From Rhizophagus irregularis (lineage: Eukaryota; Glomeromycota; Glomeromycetes; Glomerales; Glomeraceae): DNA of 64,000 bases. Below are positions 12,246 to 23,368 of the stretch, piece by piece. Position 1 is the stretch's first letter; every line of letters begins with the position of its first letter. The notes beneath the pieces are model-generated. The model had not been told where the DNA came from, searched no databases, and saw only the letters and a list, made by a program, of their open reading frames with translations. The stretch is taken from positions 2,542,001 through 2,606,000 of the forward strand of contig NC_089436.1 in the NCBI RefSeq assembly GCF_026210795.1. Direction: 5' to 3'. A program made the translations under genes and the position numbers.

Positions 12246-12599
12246 TGCATTTTTTGATTCTTAAGGTTGAAAATCTTGGTCAAGTGTTCTGAGACCAATT
12301 TTTATTTTAAAAAAAAATTTCGTTTGATTTCTATAAATGCAGTACTTTAATTTATGCATCTTTTTTAGGATTAACAACCAGCATTTGCAATGACTTTAAT
12401 AAATCTTAAGAACTATCATTTAATTAGGTTGGTTTGTATCTTCAACTCCTGTATTTTCTCATGGACAACTATATGTTGCATGTTCAAGAATAACATCAAG
12501 AAAAAATTTAAATAATTAAATTTTTACTTTATTTCAAGTTTAGGTTTTAACCATTAACTGCTAATGTAGTTAACAGGTGAATCCTAGTAGTATTTAATA

Positions 12600-13135
12600 T
12601 TTGTGACGAAATCCGATAATGTTGTGCGTAACTACTCCATTATGTTATAATGATATCGTCACGTTGGTTTATGTTAACCATCCGGGGAGAGAGAGATGTG
12701 TCTAATTTACCAGGTACGATCATATCTTTAATTTCGCAGAAACTTGCACCATAATCTGTGTACTTATTAATTTAACAATTGTCACAAAGTTTCGATACAA
12801 TATTAGTGTCATAACAGTTAACCATCTGGAGAGAGAGAGATGTCTAATTTACCAGGTACTTATCTTTAATTTCGCAGAAACTTGCGTTGTATGTAATACA
12901 GACTCTTGTCAATTCAGTATTTGGTATAATATTAGTGTCTTATGTTAACCGTCAGAGAGAGAAGCAATTTACCAGGTGCGTCGTAATCAGGAAACTTACA
13001 TCAATTCAACATTTATAATATTATTGTCATACCGATATTGTCGCATTGTTTTATGTTACTAGAGAGGGATGCGCCTACATAATTTACCAAGTACGATTAA
13101 ACTTCGCAATACTTATCAATTCAACAATTGTGAAT
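12600..13135. repeat. Four degenerate tandem copies of a roughly 140-bp repeat
   Basis: Each copy contains GTTAACCATC, GGAGAGAGAGATG, TAATTTACCAGGTACG, CTTTAATTTCGCAGAAACTT and CAATATTAGTGTCAT. Copies start near 12600, 12780, 12905 and 13015 and become progressively truncated. No ORF. The GTTAACC..GAGAG boundaries are similar in all copies. Confidence 0.6.
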
Positions 13136-13389
13136 CAATAATGACAGAACGTGACTACTTCAAGCTGTAATAACAATGATATCGATACGTTGTTTTTATT
13201 TTTCATTTTGACCATCATAATTGCATATTAATAATATATATGGCATTATCAATTAATAAAAATTATTGAATGTACTAGTACCTACGGTTCACAATTTTTT
13301 CATGACCCAAAATTCTTGTCAAATATCATCTTGATACTGTGTAAATGTCGTCCTGATATCTTAATAATATTTTTAAATGAAATAATATT

Positions 13390-13735
13390 TTTAAATGATA
13401 TCGTAACAGTACGGTTTGATAATTATATCGATACATTTTCAACATCATCGCAACATCTTCACGATAACATCACGATTTTTAAATGATATCGTAACAATAC
13501 GGTTTGATAATTATATCGATACATTTTCAACATCATCGCAACATCTTCACGATAACATCACGATTTTTAAATGATATCGTAACAATACGGTTTGATAATT
13601 ATATCGATACATTTTCAACATCATCGCAACATCTTCACGATAACATCACGATTTTTAAATGATATCGTAACAATACGGTTTGATAATCATAACGATACAT
13701 TTTCAACATCATCGTAACATCTTCACGACGACATC
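13390..13735. repeat. Roughly 86-bp tandem repeat, four copies
   Basis: The unit contains ATGATATCGTAACAATACGG, TTTGATAATTATATCGATAC, ATTTTCAACATCATCGCAAC and ATCTTCACGATAACATCACG. The first three copies are nearly identical and the fourth carries several changes, which suggests recent expansion. The last copy runs into the inverted repeat that follows. Confidence 0.75.
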
Positions 13736-13970
13736 ACGATTTTTTTGAAGATATCGCGACGATATAGTTATGATAGTCTTAACGATACCTTTCCAACATC
13801 TTCGCGATATTAAATTACGAAATCAATATGATATCGTTCTGATATCAAAATGTTACCGATTTTAATATCGCGAAGATGTTGGAAAGGTATCGTTAAGACT
13901 ATCATAACTATATCGTCGCGATATCTTCAAAAAAATCGTGATGTCGTCGTGAAGATGTTGAAAATGTATC
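13694..13970. repeat. Long inverted repeat (about 107-119-bp arms)
   Basis: The arm 13694-13812 is complementary to 13864-13970 except for an 11-base indel. The spacer is about 51 bases and itself contains GATATC units. Transcripts through it would fold into a long hairpin. It is continuous with the 86-bp tandem repeat, so the satellite appears to have been copied in reverse. Confidence 0.7.
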
Positions 13971-14214
13971 ATTAAAATATTGTGGCAAATTTGAAGATTT
14001 CAGCAAAGTAATATGGAAAATTATAGAATTATCAAAGAATTTTATCTTCCTACTGATACTTTAATACAAGAATGGGCTATTTACTGTGGACTTAATGAAT
14101 CTATTGAAGAGTTTGATGATTTGGATTTGTATTGGCGAGGTAAAAGACATATATTACTAGAACTTAGTTCACTGGCTTTAATATATATATGGTTGCCAGT
14201 AATGTTCCGAAAAA

Positions 14215-14420
14215 AATCTGATCCGATTCGTATCCGCGGATCTGATCCGAGACAGATCGGATCGAATCATAGATTTTATGATCCGTGATCTGATCCGGAT
14301 CAAAAAAATTTGATCCGATTCGGATCGAATCAAATCAGATCAACAATTCATTCAAATAGGATCAGATCGGATTTGATTCGAGCGGATTCGGATCGGATCT
14401 GGATCGGATCAGATCAAAGC
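14215..14420. repeat. GATCCG/GATCGG-rich subterminal block, left
   Basis: Dense irregular repetition of GATCCG, GATCGG and GATCAGATC hexamers on both strands just inside the left terminus of the insertion. The mirror block is at 16335-16535. Such subterminal hexamers are the usual form of hAT transposase binding sites; binding here is inferred. Confidence 0.6.
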
Positions 14421-14429
14421 GCCCTGTTA

Positions 14430-14665
14430 CGTTGCGAAATGTTAAGTTAAAAAACGTTTCGCAACGTTTTTATTAAAATGATTAAAAACCGTTGCGAAAC
14501 GGTTTTTTTATTCGTTAAATTGAAATAAAAAAATGTTTCGCAACGTTTTTTTATTAAAATGATTAAAAACCGTTGCGAAACGGTTTTTATTCGTTAAAAT
14601 GAAATAAAAAACGTTTCGTAACGTTTTTTTATTAAATAATTAAAAACCGTTGCGAAACGGTTTTT
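14430..14665. repeat. CGTTGCGAAACG hairpin block, left
   Basis: Several copies of an AACGTTTCGCAACGTTTTTT-type palindrome, spaced by ATTAAAATGATTAAAAAC. Each unit is self-complementary. The mirror block lies at 16045-16330 with more decayed copies. Confidence 0.65.
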
Positions 14666-14683
14666 TTTTCATAAAATAATACG

Positions 14684-16010
14684 AAAAGATGCCGTTTTGG
14701 CATCTTTTTTGATAAAAAAAATGAAAAAGATGCCGAAACGGCATCTTTTTTATAAAATAATACAAAAGATGCCGTTTTGGCATCTTTTTCTCATAAAATA
14801 ATACGAAAAGATGCCGAAACGGCATCTTTTTTTCATAAAATAATATTAAAAGATGCCGGTTTGGCATCTTTTTTGATAAAAAAAAATGAAAAAGATGCCG
14901 AAGCATCTTTTTTGATAAAATAATATTAAAAGATGCGTTTCGGCATCTTTTTTGATAAAAAATGAGTAAGATGCCGAACAGCATCTTTTTTCATAAATAA
15001 TATTAAAAGATGCCGTTTTGGCATCTTTTTTGATAAAATAATATTAAAAGATGCGTTTCGGCATCTTTTTCATAAAATAATACGAAAAGATGCCGTTTCA
15101 GCATCTTTTATGATAAAAAATGAAAAAGATGCCGAAGCATCTTTTTTGATAAAATAATATTAAAAGATGCATTTCGGCATCTTTTTTTCATAAAATAATA
15201 CGAAAAGATGCCGTTTCGGCATCTTTTTTGATAAAAAAATGAAAAAGACGCCGAAACGGCATCTTTTTTCATAAAATAATACGAAAGATGCCGTTTCGGC
15301 ATCTTTTTTGATAAAAAAATGAAAAAGATGCCGAAACGGCATCTTTTTTATAAAATAATACTAAAGATGTTGTTTCGGCATCTTTTTTATAAAATAATAC
15401 GAAAGATGCCGTTTCGGCATCTTTTCTCATAAAATAATACGAAAAGATGCCAAAACGGCATCTTTTTTGATAAAAAAATGAAAAAGATGCCGAACAGCAT
15501 CTTTTTTTCATAAAATAATATTAAAAGATGCCGTTTCGGCATCTTTTTTGATAAAATAATATTAAAAGATGCGTTTCGGCATCTTTTTTTCATAAAATAA
15601 TACGAAAAGATGCCGTTTTGTCATCTTTTTTGATAAAAAAAATGAAAAAGATGCCGAAACGGCATCTTTTTTATAAAATAATACGAAAGATGCCAAAACG
15701 GCATCTTTTTTATAAAATAATACGAAAGATGCCGAAACGGCATCTTTTTTATAAAATAATACGAAAGATGCCATTTCGGCATCTTTTTTGATAAAATAAT
15801 ACGAAAAGATGCCATTTCGGCATCTTTTTTGATAAAATAATACGAAAAGATGCCGTTTCGGCATCTTTTTTGCATAAAATATTACGAAAAGATGCAGTTT
15901 TGGTATCTTTTTTGATAAAATAATACGAAAGATACCAAAACGGCACCTTATTTGATAAAAAATGAAAAAGATGCCGAAACGGCATCTTTTTTCATAAAAT
16001 AACGCCGTTT
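14684..16010. repeat. Array of 33 short hairpins (GATGCCGAAACGGCATC type)
   Basis: I counted 33 consecutive palindromes of the form AAAAGATGCC, GTTTC or GAAAC, GGCATCTTTT, spaced about 40 bases apart and separated by CATAAAATAATACGA or GATAAAAAAATGA linkers. The loop bases vary (GTTTC, GAAAC, AAAAC, GTTTT) while the GATGCC/GGCATC stem and flanking A/T tracts are kept in most copies. The regular spacing and retained stems are more ordered than decay would leave, so recent amplification is likely. Confidence 0.85.
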
Positions 16011-16044
16011 AACATTTCTATTTATGCATTTAACAAAAAAAACG

Positions 16045-16330
16045 TCTTTCGCAACGTTTTTTAATTGTATTAATGAGAAATGTTGCGAAACGTTTTTTAT
16101 TTGATAATTTAACGAAATAAAAGCATTTTTTGCAGCGGGTTTTAACTATATAAATAAAAAACGTTGCAAAAACGTTTTTATTTAATAATTTTACCGATAA
16201 AAAATCGTTTTCGCAATTGTTTAATAAAAACGTTGCGAAACATTTTTTTGTTTGATAATTTGCCATAAAAAGTCATTTCGCAACGTCTTTTAACAATATT
16301 AATAAAAACGTTGCGAAAAACGTTTTTAAT
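16045..16330. repeat. CGTTGCGAAACG hairpin block, right
   Basis: Mirror of the block at 14430-14665: degenerate AACGTTGCGAAACGTTTTT units with AATTTAACGAAATAAAA-type spacers, in overall inverted order. Confidence 0.6.
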
Positions 16331-16334
16331 TATG

Positions 16335-16535
16335 AAAACCGATTCGGATCCGGATCGGATCCGGATCAGATCAGATCAAATCAGTTGGGATTCAGATCGG
16401 ATCGGATCGAATCTAATTCAGATTCGGATCGGATCAGATCGAATCTAATTTGGATCCGAATTGGATCGGATCGAATCTGATTTAATTTGATTCGAATTTG
16501 GATCAGATCAGATTTAACTCAAATCCAGTCTGATC
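16335..16535. repeat. GATCCG/GATCGG-rich subterminal block, right
   Basis: Mirror of the left block: packed GATCGGATC, GGATCCGGATC and AGATCAGATC motifs up to the right terminus TTCGGAATACTA. Confidence 0.6.
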
Positions 16536-16723
16536 CGATCCGTTCGGAATACTAGTTGCCAGTATCTGGTGTAGATATTGAACGTAGTTTTTCTAGTTAT
16601 AAAAGCATTTTATCAGATAGAAGAGTAGCGCTTAAAGAAGAAAATATTCAAATGCTTAATTTTCTTTATTTTAATCTTAGTAATAATGATGATTATAATA
16701 ATGAATTGATGATTTATGAATAA

Positions 16724-17970
16724 TATAAATGTATAAATTTATTACTTAATTGTAAATAAATAAATAAAATTTGTATAGAATATAAATTATTAAAAAGTTT
16801 TTCATAATCGGAATTATGTTAATTCTGGCCAGAATTATGGTAATTCTGGCTGAAATTATGGATCACGATTTTCACGATTTTTGTGATTTTTCACGCCTGA
16901 TTTTTGGGCCATCACGACGTCAAATCCTGGACACCCTAACGGGTATCCGGATAACTATCACGTGATCTGGCTACACTCGTTTTTTTTTGTTTGTGACTTA
17001 CAGCTATTTGCGAAAATAACGGACCAGCCGGACCACCTAATTCATTTTTTGACTGCGTATGAAATTTTCATACAGTCATACGCATGGTAATATCTGCCCG
17101 GACCGTCAAACTCATTTTGAATTTTTCATTTGCAGTCATGCAGTTATATCACATAATTCTAGCAGTATACTATGCGGTATGGCTGCGTATGAAAATTTCA
17201 TACGCAGTCGAAAATCGTCCGTTATTTTTTTATATTCTTACTTATACTCAAACTCGTCCGTGACTGATTTCTTTTTTATTTTATTTAACTCTTACTAAAC
17301 AATAATACTAATTAAATTACTTGGCTTTAAAATTTATACGATTGATACATGATATTGACGGATTATTTCAGATATCCTCTAAGAAACCATTAAAAAATCC
17401 TTTAGCAATCCGCGAAATTAACGGATGCTATCCGGTTTATTTAAAACAGATATCCGGATATGAAAATCCTTAACGGTGACCGGATACAATCACTACTTAG
17501 CAGGACTGGGTCCCAAATCAGTCTCTATATAAATAATAAAATAATCTGTCTAATAAAAATAATCCGTCTAATTTAATCACATAAATATTTATTGTAAATG
17601 TTTATTTTTATTGTTTTCCAACGTATAAAATAAAATAAGAAAAATAATTAAATTTATTATTGTTCTTTATTGAATTAAATATAAAAAGCAATAGTCTGAA
17701 TTCAGTCCGAACTCAGTCCGTCCATGTATCGGGATCAATAAGCCCTGGGACTTTAACCGGACCTTTCACACCCTAAGTCGTTATTATTTGTCGAATAATT
17801 CATATTAAATTTATTACGGCTGATGGTTATTGACTTATATACTGACTTTAAAAGTTTGTGTTTGGACTTTATAAAAGAGAATTATATTTGATAGAAAATA
17901 ATTATACGAAAAAAAATAAAATATTGAAATAATTCCTAACGCTAATTACGCTAACTATTAACATCTAATA
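16724..17970. other. Intergenic, with tandem and inverted short repeats
   Basis: Contains TGGCCAGAATTATGGTAATT repeats near 16825, several copies of GACTGCGTATGAAA with its complement (17050-17210, one forming a hairpin at 17180-17209), and TATCCGGATA/ACCGGATAC motifs at 16950 and 17420-17490 in direct orientation. No gene is supported. This is the 3' flank of the gene at 17971-20079. Confidence 0.4.
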
Positions 17971-20079
17971 TTATGAATATTCAATATCATAAACATCAAT
18001 GTTTAATTGATTCAATAAATTAGTTGCTTTCTCATTATCTTGTAAAGCAGCCTTCATTAACCATCTAATTCCCTCATATTCGTCCTTTGGAATATTACAT
18101 TTTCCTTTATAATATATATCTCCTAAATTAAATTGTGCGGTAGGATTATTTCCTTCACCAGCTGCTTTTTTGAGATATTCCAAAAATATTTGTCGATTAT
18201 TTTCTTCTTCAAGTTTATTTAATAAAGTAAAAGCGTAACGTAGTTGAGCGTCAGAATTTCCTTCATCTGCAGCTTCTTTAAATAATTCTTTGCCTTCTTC
18301 TCGTTCTTTAATACCATCAAGATATCCTTCCCACAAATAACGACCTTTCCAATATTTTGCTGTTGTATTATTATTTTTCGCATGAAAGTCGAAACACTCC
18401 CATGCTTTTTGATGTTTTTCAGCTTTAAAAGCTTTTATACCTTCTTCTAATGAAATTACTGGTTTAAAAATAACAGGACTAATAACTTCATCCGGTAATT
18501 CTAAATCAGCATCAGCATTACTAATATACTTTGACGAATCTAGGGATTTATCGCGAAGTATATCTGTTGGATTCATACGAATAGAATTATGTAGTTCTTC
18601 TAACATATCTAATAATTTCATAAAAGAGATACGTTCTTGTGGATTTTGCTTCCAGGCTATGAATATAAAAAATTAAAGAATAAACATTAAAATCCTCCTC
18701 AAAATATTAATAATAATAACTTATTTATTATTATAAAAAAAAAAAGAATACTTACTATCATTTATAATTTTTTTGATTTTTTGATTTTCAGGAGTTGAAA
18801 TTTCGAATGTAATTCTTTCTCTATGGCCTTTAATAACATGTTTCTTAATTTTATCTATTTCCCAACCTTGATATGGAATTTTTTCAAAAGTAAGTTCCCA
18901 AAGTAACATGCCAAAACTAAAAATTTCACATTGAATTGTATATCGAGAATTGGTTAATTTCTCAGGAGCTGAACAATGAACTATATTGTCTGCCTTAGTT
19001 GGATCCATTAAATATGAAGTAGTGATTCCATCAGAATCGTAACGAGCCAACTCAAAATTATAAATTTTAGGTTCTAAAGTTTCTGTCATTAAAATATTAT
19101 TACATCCCAAGTCATGATGCAAAATACCAGCACATTGTAAAAATATGAGGCCACGACAGATTTCAAGAGCAATTCGGATCTTATAATGAAATGGTATATC
19201 TTTTTGTTCATAAAGCTGCCTCAAAGATCCACGTTCAGCCCATTCAAAAACCATAACATTACGATTTTCAATTGTTGACATACCATAAAATTTAAGAATA
19301 TGTTTACATTCAGACGATTTCATTAAAATTTCATGAATTTTTTGTGTTCTTGAACACGTTTTCATTTTTTCTTCGTCATTTGAAATGTATTTACAAGCTA
19401 CCTCTAATCCTTTATAAGTTTTCTTAATTATAAAATTAGGATCACATCCACGTTTGTCAGTAGATTTTACAGATATTAAGTCTTTTGAGTCAATCTTATT
19501 TACGTTATATGAAACATCTGAATGGTTTCTCATATGTTTCACCGCATCATAAATAAAGTCAATTTTGTTGTTAACTTCGTTGTTATTTTCAAGAATATCG
19601 TTATGCATTTTTTTAATATAATTGCTCATTTCGTCCAGATCATCCTTTAGCGCTTCTTCTTCAATTTTTCTTTGTTCTTCACTAGCAACTGCCATAGTAA
19701 AATGTAAATCCTTCATTGCAACATCATAATCATTTGTAAGTTTTTGAAATTTATTTTTAACAAAATCTGCTTGCGTATACTTTTTTAAACCACGAATATT
19801 TGAAATTTCCGCAGCAAATTTTTCAATTTCTTCTAAAACATATATGAATCTGTTAAACGCTTTATAATAAACCTCATCATTAAATATATCTACATTTTTT
19901 TGTTTCCTACGTTGTAATGTATCGATAGCGTTCTCAGTTAATTTCACTCGGTTTACTAGAGCTTCGCAAATATTTTTGTTATATTCTGCCGTTTCATAAA
20001 TTTTTACAATTTTAATAATTAAATCTGTAGCCTTGTCAATTAAGGGTATATACGGGGCAAAAATTCCAACGGATTCCAT
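17971..20079 (-). CDS. MLKL-like protein: helical bundle, pseudokinase, Sel1 repeats (about 669 aa)
   Basis: Two exons, 20079-18756 and 18656-17971, joined through a GTAAGT..ATAG intron within the final kinase subdomain (IINDS..TWKQNPQERISF). Residues about 1-165 are all helical (ATDLIIKIVKIYETAEYN, RVKLTENAIDTLQRRKQK) and resemble the MLKL N-terminal/HeLo-type four-helix bundle, a membrane-targeting cell-death module. A kinase fold follows. The VAIK lysine is present (EVACKY) and the catalytic loop is HHDLGCNN, but DFG is replaced by NFE and there is no glycine loop, so it should be a pseudokinase. APE is kept (SAPEKL). The last 160 residues are Sel1 repeats (AADEGNSDAQLRYAF, AQFNLGDIYYKGK), protein-binding helices. 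The start ATG at 20079 aligns with those of its paralogues. It is head-to-head with the tandem kinase at 20850, a likely partner. This copy alone has Gly for Lys in the catalytic loop. Confidence 0.8.
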
Positions 20080-20849
20080 TACGAAATAATAACGATAAAT
20101 TGTTTTTTAAAGAAAGAAAAAGATAATTGATAAATTTTTAATTTTTATCTTCAAGCAGATATTTTATATATATATATATTTTTTTTTTGCACGATATTAT
20201 TATATGAGAGAAATAAAAAATCGATTACTTTCTTTTTTAAGACATTTATCAAAGGTTATTATAACATGCATTGGAATATTTTTTCCGGTTATAATTATAA
20301 TTTTTTTTGCCCAATTTCCTTTTCTATATATTTTCTTAACGGTTACCTATTTTATATTTTCTTTAACAATTTCCTTTTCTATTTCTTTGAAGAATTCCTT
20401 TTTTTGGAATTTGATTATTACACAAAAAATTCCGTAAAAAAATTTGATTGTGTTTGGATAAAATTGAATGTTCTCAAAAAATTGATACGCGGTTTCACAG
20501 TTACAAATTACTTAATTACTTTCATGTATTGGAAAACGTACTCCGGTCATAATCAACCTTCTTGCATATTACTAAGAAGTACTAAACGCCGTTGTACATT
20601 GTTGTTACTTTGTTAGAGCTTTCAATTTTGTCCACAGAGTCCACAGATCAAAAAATATGAAACGTGGAAATTCCTTTTATAGTTTAAGTTTAAAATCACA
20701 AATCAAAATAGTAAATTTTATGAGCCCTAATTTAGAATAATGGATCGGTACATATTATACCAAAAATATCAGTTAAAAAAAAAAAAAAAAATCTGCACGG
20801 TTAAGTAGCGTATAAAAAGAGGTACTATATCTAAAGAATTGAAACGAAA
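20080..20849. promoter_or_regulatory. Divergent promoter region between pseudokinase and tandem kinase
   Basis: 770 bases between two divergent start codons. A TATATATATATATAT tract lies at about 20163-20177 on the left gene's side. Near 20490-20560 are GGTTTCACAGTTAC and CTCCGGTCATAATCAACCTT. Related motifs occur in the equivalent gap at 37169-37976 (GGTTTCACAG, and CTCCGCGATCAACCTTAT at 37682). Small plus-strand open frames here (20204, 20266) are AT-biased and not believed. Shared motifs suggest co-regulation inherited with a duplicated gene pair. Confidence 0.45.
20811..20818 (+). promoter_or_regulatory. TATA box of the tandem kinase gene
   Basis: TATAAAAA stands 32 bases before the start codon at 20850, in a region otherwise made of poly-A. 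The distance implies a very short 5' leader. Confidence 0.4.
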
Positions 20850-23368
20850 ATGTCTCTTCTAAAATCTATAAAATCGGCATTTAAGTCGAAGAAGAGTAAG
20901 AAGAGTAGAAAACCGATAAACGGTGCTATCATTAATGAGGAAAGAAGTAATAATTGGATAAATAATTTAATTAAAGAAGAACAAATTGAATTCTATAATT
21001 ATTCGGACTTTAAAGATAAGAGAACAATCGAAGAAAAAGGGAAAACCATCATTATTGCTAATTTAAAAGATGAAATTTTTGTTTTGAAATCATTTTATAA
21101 TGATGATGCAACTCTTCACAAAGCTATCAATGAGGTATAAATGTTTACATATATCCTAAGCTTCAATTAAATAAGAAATTAATTTAGATTACCGTATTTT
21201 ATTTCAGTTAAAATTACATAATAAATTTGTTCATGAAAATATCTTACGATTTTACGGAATTACGGAAAACGGTACGATAAGCAATATTAAATCTTGACGT
21301 AATTAATATAATGAAACCATGGATGTAATTTATTTTCTTTTTTCAGATTTTCCTCAAACGTCTCTAAAAAATAAGTACATTTTAGTTTTGGAATATGCTG
21401 ATAGTGGTACATTAAGTACTTATTTAGATAAGCATTTTAATGAACTTAATTGGAATGATAAATATAAGTTTGCATTTCAAGTAGCAAGTGCTGTATCATA
21501 TTTACATGATAATGATATTATTCATTATGACATGGTAATCTTTATACATTCTATTTTTAAGTATTGGGAGAATTAGTAATTTATTCTTTGTTTTATTTAA
21601 AATAATAGCATGAAAACAATATACTTGTGCATCAAAAGAATGTTAAATTAGCGGATTTTGTATTTTCAAAAGAAGCAGAATCACTTAATACGGTACAAAT
21701 ATTTAGTATGATACCTTACGTAGATCCAAAAAGTTTCAATACTAAAAATTATGAATTGGATAAACGGTCTGACGTATACAGCATTGGTACGATTTTATGG
21801 CGAATTTCAAGCAGAGTTAAACCATTCCATCTTGAAAGTTACAATGTAGTATTAGCAACTGCTATATTAAATGGTCGGAGAGAACGTATTGTTAATGGAA
21901 CTCCACCGGAATATAGTGAATTATATATAGGTAAAAAAACTTATTCATTATATAATAATCGAATAATATAATATTAATTAATCTATTAATATAGAATGTT
22001 GGAAACATGAACCTGATGAACGACCAGATATGCGAAAAATTATTTCGACCCTTGAAACTTTTTTAAATGAGTTTGTGTTACCTGAAATCATTAATGATAA
22101 AGATAATGAAGGAATAAAAGATGATGCAGTTGAACTTTTAAATCAGTTCATTTCGCTTAAAATTTCTGATAATGAAGTTCTTAAAAATAGCTTGAAAAAT
22201 AAAGAAGCTATATTCATTCCATTTAATAATTTAGAGGATCCAAGCCCACTTGGTAAAGGAGGTTATGGATCTATTACGAGAGCAGTTTGGACCAAAACTA
22301 AAAACTTTGTTGTTTACAAAAGATTTATTAACCATGATAAATATAATGCATTTGATGTATTTATCCATGAATTAAAAATTAATTTATGTCTGCCTTATTA
22401 TACTAGTGATAGAATTATACGTTGCTTGGGTATTAGCCAAGGTAATTAAAATACTTTTTTATTAAAATTTTATTTTATTTTGTTTTTAATAGCATCTCTT
22501 TTTTAGACAATACGACAAAAGAATATTTACTTGTTATGCCATATGCTAATGGTGGTAACCTTCAAAATTATCTTAACAATAATTTTAAGAGCTTAAGTTG
22601 GGATGACAAGAAAAAGTTGGCATTTCAAATTGCAGAAGGGCTAAATTATTTGCATAACGAAAATATATTACATAAGGATCTGGTAAGTGTACTTTTTTTA
22701 AATTTATATGTGTTTAAAACGACCTAATAATTCTTTTTTATTTATTTTAGCATTCTAAAAATATAGTTATTCATGAAAATAATGCTAAAATTATAGACTT
22801 TGGTATTTCGAAAATTCAAGATCAAATATCTGCAGAACATGCGCATAGTAATCGTGGTATTATTGCATATATGGAACCTAAACGTCTTTCAGATCCAAAA
22901 TTCCCATATACTAAATCTTCAGATGTTTATAGCTTTGGTGTATTGATGTGGGAAATTTCCAGTGGTTACCCTCCATTTAAAGATTGTATTACAGACAAGG
23001 AAAAAATTGCACTTATTTGTGCTGGAATACGTGAAACTCCATTTCTTGAGACTCCTAAAGAATATGAAGAACTCTATATAAAATGTTGGGATCAAGAACC
23101 TGAACAAAGACCAAATACTGGTGAAATATTAGATGAATTTAAAAAAACAAGACTTGAAGAAAATAAATTTATTGAAGGTATATTATTGATTGTTTTTATG
23201 TATTATGTTTAAATTTGATATTATATTAATTAAAATGAAATCTATAGAAAAAAGCGATAGTTGTAATTCAGATTTAATAGGTAATTTGTTTTTATTATTA
23301 TTTTAAAGTGTAAAACATAACTAAATTTATTATATCATTTGTATTTAGTTACAACCAAAACTGCGTAG
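20850..23368 (+). CDS. Tandem TKL-type kinase: degenerate then intact domain (about 653 aa)
   Basis: Nine exons: 20850-21134, 21208-21271, 21347-21534, 21609-21930, 21995-22441, 22507-22682, 22751-23177, 23248-23280 and 23349-23368. All introns are GT..AG and the frame is continuous. The N-terminus is very basic (KSKKSKKSRK). Kinase domain 1 (residues about 45-310) has no glycine loop; it keeps the lysine (FVLKSF), has HYDM for HRDL and DFV for DFG, and ends in CWKHEPDERPDM. It is probably inactive or weak. Domain 2 (about 360-620) has LGKGGYG, VVYKRF, HKDLHSKN, IDFG and CWDQEPEQRP, and should be active. The order recalls Janus kinases, though the family is TKL-like. The tail is a Ser/Asp/Thr stretch on two tiny exons, a structure shared with the paralogue at 37977. 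It is divergently paired with the MLKL-like gene, so a RIPK3-like role toward that pseudokinase is plausible but unproven. Confidence 0.8.

Larger units (their letters stand above)
14200..16554. mobile_element. 2.35-kb non-autonomous hAT-like element made of nested inverted arrays
   Basis: Flanked by the direct repeat GTTGCCAG (14192-14199 and 16555-16562). The termini are TAATGTTCCGAA and, in reverse complement, TAGTATTCCGAA, an imperfect inverted pair matching 10 of 12. Inside, the layout is symmetric: GATCCG/GATCGG-rich blocks at both edges, then blocks of TTTCGCAACG / CGTTGCGAAA hairpins, then a central array of hairpins. There is no plausible ORF. The 8-bp duplication fits a hAT transposase. 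The many open minus-strand frames here are by-products of the repeat. Confidence 0.7.
14013..16723 (+). pseudogene. hAT transposase C-terminal remnant, split by an insertion
   Basis: The left part (14013-14199) reads DLDLYWRGKRHILLELSS and ALIYIWLPV. The right part (16563-16723) reads SGVDIERSFSSYKSILSDRR, then VALKEENIQMLNFLYFNL. Placed end to end these match the hAT dimerization domain (the yW..lA...LP.S...ER.FS....I.sdrR..L pattern). The two halves are separated by a 2.35-kb insertion flanked by an 8-bp duplication, and ignoring the insertion with one copy of the duplication leaves the frame open. No upstream catalytic region of the transposase is present; the sequence 5' of it is a satellite palindrome. 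It was therefore already a fragment, or has been cut off. Confidence 0.65.

Noticed and set aside
14684-16010. CRISPR-like array (regular repeats with spacers)
   Set aside because: The repeats are palindromes with near-constant AT linkers rather than unique spacers, there are no cas genes, and the genome is eukaryotic with introns.
14684-16010. Bacterial-type terminators (stem followed by T-run) in the hairpin array
   Set aside because: They resemble rho-independent terminators in form, but the host is eukaryotic and the units are a symmetric tandem array within a mobile element.
14640-16266. Series of minus-strand open frames of 60-114 codons with KKMPFRHLFHFF-type repeats
   Set aside because: They follow the 40-base hairpin array in several frames at once, so they are by-products of the repeat, not proteins.
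20204-20616. Two plus-strand frames of 77 and 116 codons in the divergent promoter region
   Set aside because: Extremely Phe/Ile/Asn-rich from AT bias, overlapping each other, with no counterpart in the equivalent gap at 37169-37976.
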